A stretch of 23,000 nt of DNA from JBEATZ01 sp041178545 (GTDB taxonomy: Bacteria > Planctomycetota > UBA1135 > UBA2386): assembly GCA_041178545.1 (NCBI GenBank), contig JBEGVB010000029.1, forward strand, positions 1 to 23,000, written 5' to 3'. The translations under genes were made by a program, and so were the position numbers. Every line of letters starts with the position of its first letter. Positions within the stretch are counted from its first letter, which is position 1. The notes beneath the pieces are model-generated. The model saw nothing but the letters and a program-made list of their open reading frames with translations. It ran no database searches and was not told the origin of the DNA. This document shows positions 10,298 through 16,493 of the stretch, in pieces.

Positions 10298-12011
10298 CGT
10301 CGCAGGACACTGCGTCCCGGGCGCGCCTGCCGGTGACTGCGCCCACCAGCGCCTCGCCCGTGATCCACAGGGCGAGGACCAACAGGACGGTGCCGACGAC
10401 CGGGATCGGGCCCCAGCCCTTGGCGCCCAGCACCTGCAGCGTCAGTGCATGGATGGTCATGGCCATCATGAACACCATCGGGACGCCCACCAGGAGCCGC
10501 AGGACCCAGCCGCGGCCGGTGTTTGCGATCCAGAGGGTGAGGCCGACGAGGGTGAGGCCGGCAAGGAGCTGGTTGGTGGCGCCGAAGAGCGGCCACACCA
10601 CCATGTATGCGGGCACTGCCTTGCCGGTGGCATCGGTGGCGGTTTGTGCCATCAGCCAGAAGGGCAGCAGCAGCGTGACGACGGTGCCCACCGCGCCCGC
10701 AGCCCGGCCGCGCCAGCCCGTGAACTCGCAGAAGAGGTGGCGCGCAAGACGCGTGCACACGTCGAGCGTGTCGTACACGAACGTGGCGAACGCGAGCATG
10801 CCGAAGCTGACCGCGAACTCGAGCGGGATGCCGAGCTCGGTGAGGAACGTGCCGAGTCCGTAGCCGAACACCTTGTCCGGCCCGAGCTTGGCCACCGGCG
10901 AGTCGAGGGTCAGCACCGCAACCGTGGCGACGGAGATGACGGCCACCACGCCCTCGAGCAGCATGCCCCCGTAGCCGACGAGGCGCGCATCGGGCTCGCG
11001 GTCGATCTGCTTGCTGGTGGTGCCCGAGCACACCAGGCCGTGGAAGCCGCTGCACGCGCCACAGGCGATGGTGATGAAGAGGAAGGGCACCAGCGACTGG
11101 CCGTTGGGCGAGGTGAAGCCCCGGTAGGCAGGCCACTGCATCTCGGGGTTGGCCAGCAGCAGGCCCAGCAGGCCGCCCAGCAGGGTGATGTAGAGGAAGA
11201 AGCCGCCCAGGTAGCCGCGCGGCTGCAGCAGGCTCCACACGGGCATCATCGAGGCGATCCCGCAGTAGGCGAGGATCGCCCATGCCCACGGCAGTGCGGG
11301 CAGCTCGTCGCTGCCACGCAACACGATGGGCAGGTGCGGTCCCGCCCAGATCGCCACGCCCACCAGTGGCACGAACACGAGGGTCGTGAGCCACAGCGGC
11401 GGCCTGAGGAACCGCACGGCCAGTCCCATGGCCATGCTCAGCGCGAGGTAGAGCATCGAGCTGGAGGCCACGCCGGCGCCTGCGATGTGCAGCTCGGCTG
11501 CCGGGGCGGTCTCCGTCGCGGGCGCGGTGAGGGTGAGGTTCTCGACGAAGGCGCGCGCCGTCATGTCCGTGAACGCCGTGATGACGTAGACGAGCGCGAG
11601 CCAGATGTAGACCGTGAACACCGCATAGCTGCGCGGGTTGAGGTTGGTGCGCAGGATCTCGGCGATCGAGCAGGCGCGGTGGCGCACCGAGCCGACGAGG
11701 GCCGCGAAGTCGTGCATCGAGCCGATGAAGATGCAGCCGAGCACGATCCAGAGCAGTGCGGGCTCCCAGCCGAACCAGAGCGAGGCGAGGATGGGGCCGG
11801 CGATGGGGCCTGCTGCGGAGATGGCGCTGAAGTGCTGGCTCAGCAGGTAGAAGCGCGTGGTGGGTTCGTAGTCGTTGCCGTCCCGCAGCTCGTGTGCCGG
11901 TGTGCGGAACCTCGGGTCCAGTCGGAACAGGCGCGCGAGCACCCGCCCGTAGACGGCGTACGCGAGCGCGAACGCCACCAGGCAGGCGACGAGGACGGGG
12001 GCCACGTTCAT
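10281..12011 (-). CDS. cstA: CstA-family carbon starvation transporter (pyruvate/peptide uptake)
   Basis: A 576-residue polytopic inner-membrane protein with about 15-17 hydrophobic helices. Family hallmarks are visible: FSAISAAGPIAGPILA, GCIFIGSMHDFAALVGSVRH, SGTTSKQIDREPDARLVGYG and FGATNQLLAGLTL. CstA and its paralogue BtsT take up pyruvate in enterobacteria, and peptide uptake has also been reported for CstA. At 576 residues this is shorter than the roughly 700 of E. coli CstA, as in many other phyla. The start is uncertain: ATG 12011 has TAGCAT 7 bases upstream (leaderless arrangement) and begins MNVAPVLVACLV like other family members. ATG 12020 adds three residues (MRT) and has AGAGG 5 bases upstream. 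It is divergent from the pseudouridine synthase at 12058, with under 50 bases between. Family is secure; the substrate here is inferred. Confidence 0.9.
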   Translation of the reverse strand: MNVAPVLVACLVAFALAYAVYGRVLARLFRLDPRFRTPAHELRDGNDYEPTTRFYLLSQHFSAISAAGPIAGPILASLWFGWEPALLWIVLGCIFIGSMHDFAALVGSVRHRACSIAEILRTNLNPRSYAVFTVYIWLALVYVITAFTDMTARAFVENLTLTAPATETAPAAELHIAGAGVASSSMLYLALSMAMGLAVRFLRPPLWLTTLVFVPLVGVAIWAGPHLPIVLRGSDELPALPWAWAILAYCGIASMMPVWSLLQPRGYLGGFFLYITLLGGLLGLLLANPEMQWPAYRGFTSPNGQSLVPFLFITIACGACSGFHGLVCSGTTSKQIDREPDARLVGYGGMLLEGVVAVISVATVAVLTLDSPVAKLGPDKVFGYGLGTFLTELGIPLEFAVSFGMLAFATFVYDTLDVCTRLARHLFCEFTGWRGRAAGAVGTVVTLLLPFWLMAQTATDATGKAVPAYMVVWPLFGATNQLLAGLTLVGLTLWIANTGRGWVLRLLVGVPMVFMMAMTIHALTLQVLGAKGWGPIPVVGTVLLVLALWITGEALVGAVTGRRARDAVSCDGPHGD

Positions 12012-12018
12012 GGTCCGC

Positions 12019-12024
12019 ATGCTA
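12019..12024 (-). promoter_or_regulatory. Candidate -10 box for the CstA-family gene
   Basis: On the minus strand TAGCAT lies 7 bases before ATG 12011, matching the short spacing at other genes here. It overlaps the alternative ATG at 12020, so the two start models exclude each other. Confidence 0.4.
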
Positions 12025-12045
12025 CCTCTGTGCTGGGTGGACACC

Positions 12046-12051
12046 TAAGCT
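12046..12051 (+). promoter_or_regulatory. -10 box directly upstream of RluA-family GTG start
   Basis: TAAGCT lies 6 bases before GTG 12058, so the expected transcription start is on the start codon. No Shine-Dalgarno and no clear -35. The divergent cstA promoter is only about 25 bases away, so the two probably compete or share upstream DNA. Confidence 0.5.
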
Positions 12052-12057
12052 GCGCGC

Positions 12058-12996
12058 GTGCCCACGCCCGTCCGAGAAGTCGTCGTCGATGCAGCCGATG
12101 CCGGCCAGCGGCTCGACCGCTACCTGCGCAAGCTCCTCGACGACGTCCCGCTCGGCGCGATCTTCAAGCAGCTGCGCACGAAGCGCATCACCGTCGACGG
12201 CAGGAAGGCAGAGCCCTCCCTGCGCATCACCGAGGGCATGCGCATCGGCATGCGGGTGGACTCCCAGTCGCTCGCACCCCGTGAGGAGGGGGACGAGGGC
12301 GGTGAACCAGCGGCACCGGTCGAGCCCGTCCGGTGGCAGGGACTCGAGCCGGAGGTCGTGCACCAGGACGCGCACCTGCTGGTGGTGGACAAGCCCTCGG
12401 GCATGGCCTCGCAGCCGGGCAGCGGGACGCGCGACGACCTCACTGCGTGGATCCGCGTCCGGCTCGCCCCGCTCACCACTCCCACGTTCCACCCGGCACC
12501 CGCGCACCGCATCGACCGCGGCACCTCTGGACTCGTGGTGATCGGCACCACGCCCCAGGGCCTGCGGGCCGCATCCGAGCTGTTCCGAGGCAAGGGCGTG
12601 AAGAAGACCTACCTTGCCGTCGTCACCGGCATCGCGCCGGAACAGGGCGCAGTCGACGAGCCGCTGCAGCCCATCGAGGACAGCCGGCCCGACGGTCCCA
12701 AGGTGCGCGTGCACCCCGATGGCCAGCCTGCAAACACGAGGTTCCGCCGCGTGGCCACCGGGGCAGGCAACTCGTTGCTGCGCGTGAGCATCCTCACGGG
12801 ACGCATGCACCAGATCCGCGCGCACCTCGCGCACATCGGCCACCCCATCGTGGGGGACCGCCGCTACGGCTCACAGCTCGACCGCGGCGGCAGGCTCATG
12901 CTGCACGCCTCCGAGCTCGAGTTCGAGCACCCGGTCACCGGGCGCAGGCTGCACCTGCGGGCGAACACGCCCGACACGTTCCGCATCCGCAGCTGA
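12058..12996 (+). CDS. RluA-family pseudouridine synthase (RluC/RluD-like)
   Basis: A 312-residue enzyme that isomerises uridine to pseudouridine in structured RNA, most likely 23S rRNA. Residues about 12-75 are an S4 RNA-binding domain (GQRLDRYLRKLL, TKRITVDGRKA). The catalytic domain shows HRIDRGTSGLVV with catalytic D153, VVDKPSGMASQPG before it, KKTYLAVVTG, and the C-terminal LTGRMHQIRAHLAHIGHPIVGD block. S4 plus catalytic order and length fit RluC/RluD/YtzG-type proteins; the exact target uridine cannot be read from sequence. The GTG start is supported by TAAGCT 6 bases upstream. The TGA at 12994-12996 abuts the opposing dGTPase stop. A second RluA-family member lies at 15507. Confidence 0.92.
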   Translation: MPTPVREVVVDAADAGQRLDRYLRKLLDDVPLGAIFKQLRTKRITVDGRKAEPSLRITEGMRIGMRVDSQSLAPREEGDEGGEPAAPVEPVRWQGLEPEVVHQDAHLLVVDKPSGMASQPGSGTRDDLTAWIRVRLAPLTTPTFHPAPAHRIDRGTSGLVVIGTTPQGLRAASELFRGKGVKKTYLAVVTGIAPEQGAVDEPLQPIEDSRPDGPKVRVHPDGQPANTRFRRVATGAGNSLLRVSILTGRMHQIRAHLAHIGHPIVGDRRYGSQLDRGGRLMLHASELEFEHPVTGRRLHLRANTPDTFRIRS

Positions 12997-14079
12997 TCAG
13001 GTCTGCTGCATCAGGAACCGGTCCGTCATCCCTGCGACGTAGTCGCACACGGTGCGGTGCAGCCCGTCGCGTCCGATGCGTCCCTGCTGGGGCTCGGGCA
13101 ACTGGGCCGGGTCGGCCGCCAACCGGTTGAACAGCGTGCGGATGCGCGCCGCGCCGTCCTCCATCACGTGGAGCACTCGGGGCGAGCGGTAGAAGCGCTG
13201 CCGCAGGAACTCCAACAGTTCGTTGGCTGCGACGGCCATGTCGCCACTGTGGGCGATGCGCGGCAGCGGGCCGCCGGGGTGGCACGACGACAGGGCGGAC
13301 TCCGTTGCCGTCACCAGGTCGTGGATGAGCAGCGAGGCCATCTCGCTCACGAGGCGCAGCCGCACCCGGCTGCCGCTGCTCTCACCGGCCATGCGCCAGA
13401 GCCGCAGGTCCGCCAGCGCGTCCTCCTCGAACAGTCCTGCCCGCAGGCCGTCGTCCACGTCGTGGGTCAGGTAGGCGACCTTGTCGCACAGGTCGACGAT
13501 GTGGGCCTCCAGCGGCGGCGACTGCTTCGGCAGCAGGTCCGGCGCCAGGGGGAAGCCCTCGGGGACCCGGCCCTTGAGCAGCGACCGACGCGTGAGGAGC
13601 GTGAGGTTGAGGCCGAAGCCATGGCCGTAGCGGTCCTCCAGCACGTCGACGATGCGAGAGCCCTGGGCGTTGTGCCGGAACCCGCCGTGGCCCTGCATCA
13701 GTTCGTCGAGCGCCTCCTCGCCCACGTGACCGAAGGGCGGGTGGCCGAGGTCGTGGGCGAGTGCAACCGCCTCGGCGAGGTCCGGGTTGAGCTGCAACGC
13801 GATCACCACGCTGCGCGCCATCTGCGAGACCTCCAGCGAGTGGGTGAGTCGGCTGCGGAAGTGGTCGCCCTCGAAGGCGGCCAGCACCTGCGTCTTGTGC
13901 TGCAGGCGCCGGAACGCGGTGGCGTGGAGGATGCGGTCCCGGTCCCGCTGGAACACCGTGCGCAGCGGGTCCTCGGTCTCGGGCACGCGCCGGCCGCCGG
14001 CCTCCCGGCTGTGTGCCGCCATGGGGCTCAACAGCCGCAGTTCGCGGTCCTCCAGGTCCTCGCGACGAAACCAGACCAT
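12997..14079 (-). CDS. dgt: dGTPase-like deoxynucleoside triphosphate triphosphohydrolase (HD domain)
   Basis: A 360-residue cytosolic HD-domain enzyme of the Dgt/dNTPase family, which removes tripolyphosphate from dNTPs and helps balance the dNTP pool. The N-terminal RTVFQRDRDRILHATAFRRLQHKTQV block is diagnostic, even allowing for variation. Metal ligands are H80 (RLTHSLEV), H109-D110 (ALAHDLGHPPFGHVGE) and D207 (THDVDDG); FRHNAQGSRIV is also typical. Length fits the shorter dNTPase subgroup rather than the roughly 500-residue E. coli Dgt, so substrate range may be broader than dGTP. The ATG at 14079 has GGAG 8 bases upstream (14088-14091), one of the few Shine-Dalgarno sites here. The tRNA-Glu unit lies upstream on the same strand and is separated by a strong terminator. 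The stop abuts that of the neighbouring synthase. Confidence 0.9.
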   Translation of the reverse strand: MVWFRREDLEDRELRLLSPMAAHSREAGGRRVPETEDPLRTVFQRDRDRILHATAFRRLQHKTQVLAAFEGDHFRSRLTHSLEVSQMARSVVIALQLNPDLAEAVALAHDLGHPPFGHVGEEALDELMQGHGGFRHNAQGSRIVDVLEDRYGHGFGLNLTLLTRRSLLKGRVPEGFPLAPDLLPKQSPPLEAHIVDLCDKVAYLTHDVDDGLRAGLFEEDALADLRLWRMAGESSGSRVRLRLVSEMASLLIHDLVTATESALSSCHPGGPLPRIAHSGDMAVAANELLEFLRQRFYRSPRVLHVMEDGAARIRTLFNRLAADPAQLPEPQQGRIGRDGLHRTVCDYVAGMTDRFLMQQT

Positions 14080-14087
14080 GCGTGCGT

Positions 14088-14091
14088 CTCC
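14088..14091 (-). promoter_or_regulatory. Shine-Dalgarno site for the dGTPase gene
   Basis: GGAG on the minus strand, 8 bases before ATG 14079. It supports this start over internal candidates and stands out because most genes in the window lack such a site. Confidence 0.5.
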
Positions 14092-14148
14092 GACGGGGCG
14101 CCCGGGCGACTCGGGGCCAGGGCACCGGGTCCCGGCAGGGGTCGCCGG

Positions 14149-14184
14149 AAAAAGGTGCGCCCGGCAGGCTGGGCCTGCCGGGCG
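14149..14184 (-). terminator. Intrinsic terminator of tRNA-Glu
   Basis: On the minus strand a perfect 12-bp stem CGCCCGGCAGGC / GCCTGCCGGGCG (14158-14184, 3-base loop) is followed after CACC by TTTTT (14149-14153). The stem begins two bases beyond the encoded CCA. It is the only hairpin in the window with a T-tract, and it insulates dgt from tRNA transcription. Confidence 0.85.
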
Positions 14185-14186
14185 AG

Positions 14187-14262
14187 TGGTACCCCCTAGG
14201 GGATTTGAACCCCTGTCACATGGCTGAGAACCACGGATCCTAGGCCGCTAGACGAAGGGGGC
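14187..14262 (-). tRNA. tRNA-Glu (anticodon CTC), CCA encoded
   Basis: Read on the minus strand the 76-base gene folds fully. The acceptor stem GCCCCCT pairs with AGGGGGT (first pair G-U), followed by discriminator A and a genomic CCA. A D-arm GTC/GAT follows T8 and C9. The anticodon arm CGTGG/CCATG closes loop TTCTCAG, giving anticodon CTC, which reads GAG. The T-arm AGGGG/CCCCT has loop TTCAAAT. The acceptor and T-arm match bacterial tRNA-Glu closely. U13 is present, the base that TruD converts to pseudouridine in E. coli tRNA-Glu. The gene has its own promoter and terminator and stands alone, not in a tRNA cluster. Confidence 0.95.
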
Positions 14263-14279
14263 GCCGTTGCGGGGCGACT

Positions 14280-14308
14280 TCTGTAGGGAATCGCGGGCTG
14301 CCGGTCAA
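14280..14308 (-). promoter_or_regulatory. Sigma-70-type promoter of tRNA-Glu
   Basis: On the minus strand TTGACC (14303-14308) and TACAGA (14280-14285) are separated by exactly 17 bases. Transcription would begin about 11 bases upstream of the mature tRNA end. This is the best -35/-10 pair in the window. Confidence 0.75.
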
Positions 14309-14431
14309 GAGTCTGTTGCCCAGCTTCGTCCCCGGGCCCCGAGGAAGAAGGTGAGCCGCTCCCCGTCCATGGCTGGGTCTGCGCCACGTCACGGTGGCGT
14401 GCCCACCGGCCAACGGTTCCAATCCCACCCG

Positions 14432-15451
14432 ATGCAACGCGCCTGCGACCCCCGAACCAGTGCCCTCGTGCCGGGTGTGCGCGTCCTCGTCACGGGCGGT
14501 GCGGGGTTCATCGGCTCGCACCTTGCCGAGGAACTCGTCGGCAGGGCTGCCGTGGTGCACGTGCTCGACGACCTGTCGAGCGGCACCATGGCCAACCTCG
14601 AGGGGCTGTTGCACGCACCAGGGTTCGGGTTCACCGTCGGCAACGCGGAGGACGAGACCCTCGTCGACGGGCTCGTCGCCGGTGCCGACCTCGTGTTCCA
14701 CCTCGCGGGAGCCGTGGGCGTAGGCTGGCTCGCGCGCGAACCCGCCACGGTCATGCAGCGCAACCTGCGCTGCACCGAGGTGGTGCTCGCAGCCTGTGCG
14801 CGGCACCGCAGGCGGGTTCTCTTCACCTCCAGCTCGGAGGTGTACGGCGACGGACCTGTGCCGTTCGTGGAGACGGCCGAACTGCGGGTGGGATCGACGG
14901 CTTCGGTGCGCGGCGGCTACGCGTGCGCCAAGGCGATGGGCGAGTGGCTTGCCACCGGCCTCGCGCAGCAGCATGGGCTGCATGCCGTGGTGGCGCGGTT
15001 GTTCAACACCGTGGGGCCGCGGCAGTCGGGGCACGGCGGGATGGTGCTGCCGCGCTTCGTCGAACAGGCCCTGCGCGGCGACCCGATCACCGTCTACGGC
15101 AACGGCCGCCAGACCCGCTGCTTCGCTCACGTGACCGAGGTGACCCGCGCCCTTGCGGACCTGATGGCATGCCCAGCTGCACGTGGGGTCCACAACGTCG
15201 GCAGCGACCACGAGGTCGAGGTGGGGGAGCTTGCACGCATGGTGCGTGAGGCCTGCGACTCCTCCTCGCCCATCGTGCACCTCGGCCTCGACCAGGTGTT
15301 CCCCACGGGGTTCACTGACCCGCCTCGTCGCGTGCCCTGCCTCCGTCGCCTGCGCGCGGCCATCGGCTGGGCCCCCGGCATGCCTGTCGACGCCATCGTG
15401 CGTTCGGTCGTCGGGACCACGGCCCGCGGCACGGCACTGGCCCTGCGCTGA
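14432..15451 (+). CDS. NAD-dependent nucleotide-sugar epimerase/dehydratase (extended SDR)
   Basis: A 339-residue extended short-chain dehydrogenase/reductase that probably converts a nucleotide-linked sugar for envelope polysaccharide. The NAD-binding motif GGAGFIG is residues 22-28, the active-site Ser region is TSSSEVYGD, and the catalytic pair Y163 and K167 lies in GGYACAKAMGEW. RLFNTVGPRQ and the ITVYGNGRQTRCFAHV block resemble UDP-glucuronate decarboxylases and UDP-glucose 4-epimerases; the exact substrate cannot be fixed. Cysteines near the active site (YACAK, QTRCF) are slightly unusual. The start is uncertain: ATG 14432 is used, but GTG 14477 would give the more standard MRVLVTGGAGFIGSH and GTG 14468 is also possible. 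No Shine-Dalgarno or -10 box marks any of them. A 6-bp hairpin CGCCAC/GTGGCG (14382-14399) lies in the upstream gap. No other sugar genes are adjacent. Confidence 0.88.
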   Translation: MQRACDPRTSALVPGVRVLVTGGAGFIGSHLAEELVGRAAVVHVLDDLSSGTMANLEGLLHAPGFGFTVGNAEDETLVDGLVAGADLVFHLAGAVGVGWLAREPATVMQRNLRCTEVVLAACARHRRRVLFTSSSEVYGDGPVPFVETAELRVGSTASVRGGYACAKAMGEWLATGLAQQHGLHAVVARLFNTVGPRQSGHGGMVLPRFVEQALRGDPITVYGNGRQTRCFAHVTEVTRALADLMACPAARGVHNVGSDHEVEVGELARMVREACDSSSPIVHLGLDQVFPTGFTDPPRRVPCLRRLRAAIGWAPGMPVDAIVRSVVGTTARGTALALR

Positions 15452-15468
15452 ACCCCGGGCACCATTCG

Positions 15469-15497
15469 TTGGCCCCGTCTGTCCGGATGGGTATCCT
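15469..15497 (+). promoter_or_regulatory. Promoter of the pseudouridine synthase-truD-mtnP operon
   Basis: TTGGCC (15469-15474), a 17-base spacer and TATCCT (15492-15497). The expected transcription start is within a few bases of the TTG start codon at 15507, leaving little or no leader. Confidence 0.6.
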
Positions 15498-15506
15498 GTT
15501 CGCCCC

Positions 15507-16493
15507 TTGGACCCCCGGCCTGCGCACCTGTTGGTGGTCCCCGACGACGTGATCGGGGTCCAGCTGGAGGACTTCCTCCAGCGCACCTTCCCGGGGGCGG
15601 ACCGCACCCAGCTCCGACGGCTGGTGGAGGACGGCACCCTCACCGTGAACGGGCAGGAGTCGCGCGTCCGGTCCCGCCTGAACCCCGGCGACCTCGTCGA
15701 CCTCGGCATCGACCCGGTTGCCCTGCGCACCGTCACCCGGCCCAAGGGCGAGTTGGTCGTGCTCCACGAGACACCCCACCTGGTGGTGGTGGCCAAGCCA
15801 GCCGGCATGCACACGGTGCCGGACCGCAGCGGCAAGGAGCGCGGTGTCCACGGTCTGCTCAGCGAGCTGCGCCCCGGAGCGGACCTGCGCATCGCGCACC
15901 GCCTGGACCGCGACACCTCGGGTGTCCTCGTCCTCGCCAAGGGCCTCGAGGCCGCGCGCCACCTCGACCGCGCATTCCGCGAGGGGACCGTCCAGAAGGA
16001 ATACCTCGCCCTGGTGGACGGCATCGTGCACGCCGACGAGGGCACCGTGGACGCGTTCCTGGGGCCCGACCGCTCGCGTCCCGGCAAGGTGGTTGCCTCG
16101 GCCACGCAGCGCCGAGGGTTCCGCGATGCACGGACCGACTTCCGCGTCGAGAAGCGGCTCGGCGCGCACACCCTGTTGCGCGTGCTGCCGCGCACCGGCC
16201 GCGGCCACCAGATCCGGGTCCACCTCGCGCACCTCGGCCACCCAATCAGCGCGGACACCGACTACGGCGGCGCCCCGCTCCTGCTCTCGGACCTCAAGAG
16301 CGGCTACAAGAGTCGGCGCGGGTCCGTGGAGGCACCGCTCCTGCGGCGGATGTTCCTGCACGCGGCGCGCATCGTCCTCCACGACGTGGACGGCGCACTC
16401 GTGGACGTGCAGGCCCCCCTGCCCGATGATCTCGCCAGCGCACTCGAACGCATCGAGCGCCACGGCCGCAAGTGGAGAACCCCATGCGATTGA
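15507..16493 (+). CDS. RluA-family pseudouridine synthase (second copy)
   Basis: A 328-residue RNA-modifying enzyme. Residues about 10-75 are an S4 domain (VQLEDFLQRTF, RRLVEDGTLTVNGQES). The catalytic core has VVVAKPAGMHTVP, HRLDRDTSGVLVLA with catalytic D134, QKEYLALVDG and RTGRGHQIRVHLAHLGHPISAD. It differs clearly in sequence from the copy at 12058, so they are old paralogues, probably with different rRNA or tRNA targets that sequence alone does not reveal. The frame is open from 15183 inside the epimerase, but the S4 domain and the promoter at 15469-15497 favour TTG 15507 (or GTG 15534). The stop overlaps the start of truD by 10 bases, indicating translational coupling in a three-gene operon. 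Confidence 0.9.
   Translation: MDPRPAHLLVVPDDVIGVQLEDFLQRTFPGADRTQLRRLVEDGTLTVNGQESRVRSRLNPGDLVDLGIDPVALRTVTRPKGELVVLHETPHLVVVAKPAGMHTVPDRSGKERGVHGLLSELRPGADLRIAHRLDRDTSGVLVLAKGLEAARHLDRAFREGTVQKEYLALVDGIVHADEGTVDAFLGPDRSRPGKVVASATQRRGFRDARTDFRVEKRLGAHTLLRVLPRTGRGHQIRVHLAHLGHPISADTDYGGAPLLLSDLKSGYKSRRGSVEAPLLRRMFLHAARIVLHDVDGALVDVQAPLPDDLASALERIERHGRKWRTPCD
16474..16477 (+). promoter_or_regulatory. Shine-Dalgarno site that fixes the truD start
   Basis: GGAG lies 6 bases before ATG 16484, inside the last codons of the upstream gene. It favours ATG 16484 over the in-frame GTG at 16472, which overlaps the site. Confidence 0.6.

Noticed and set aside
10290..12284. 664-codon plus-strand frame across the CstA-family gene
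   Set aside because: It is extremely rich in charged residues, Gly and His, opposite clear CstA helices, and runs into the pseudouridine synthase.
14267..14431. 5' extension of the epimerase frame
   Set aside because: It overlaps the tRNA-Glu promoter and adds an Arg/Ser-rich stretch before the NAD-binding motif, where family members have none.
15183..15506. 5' extension of the second RluA-family gene into the epimerase
   Set aside because: The extra residues match no part of the S4 domain and lie out of frame over conserved epimerase sequence.
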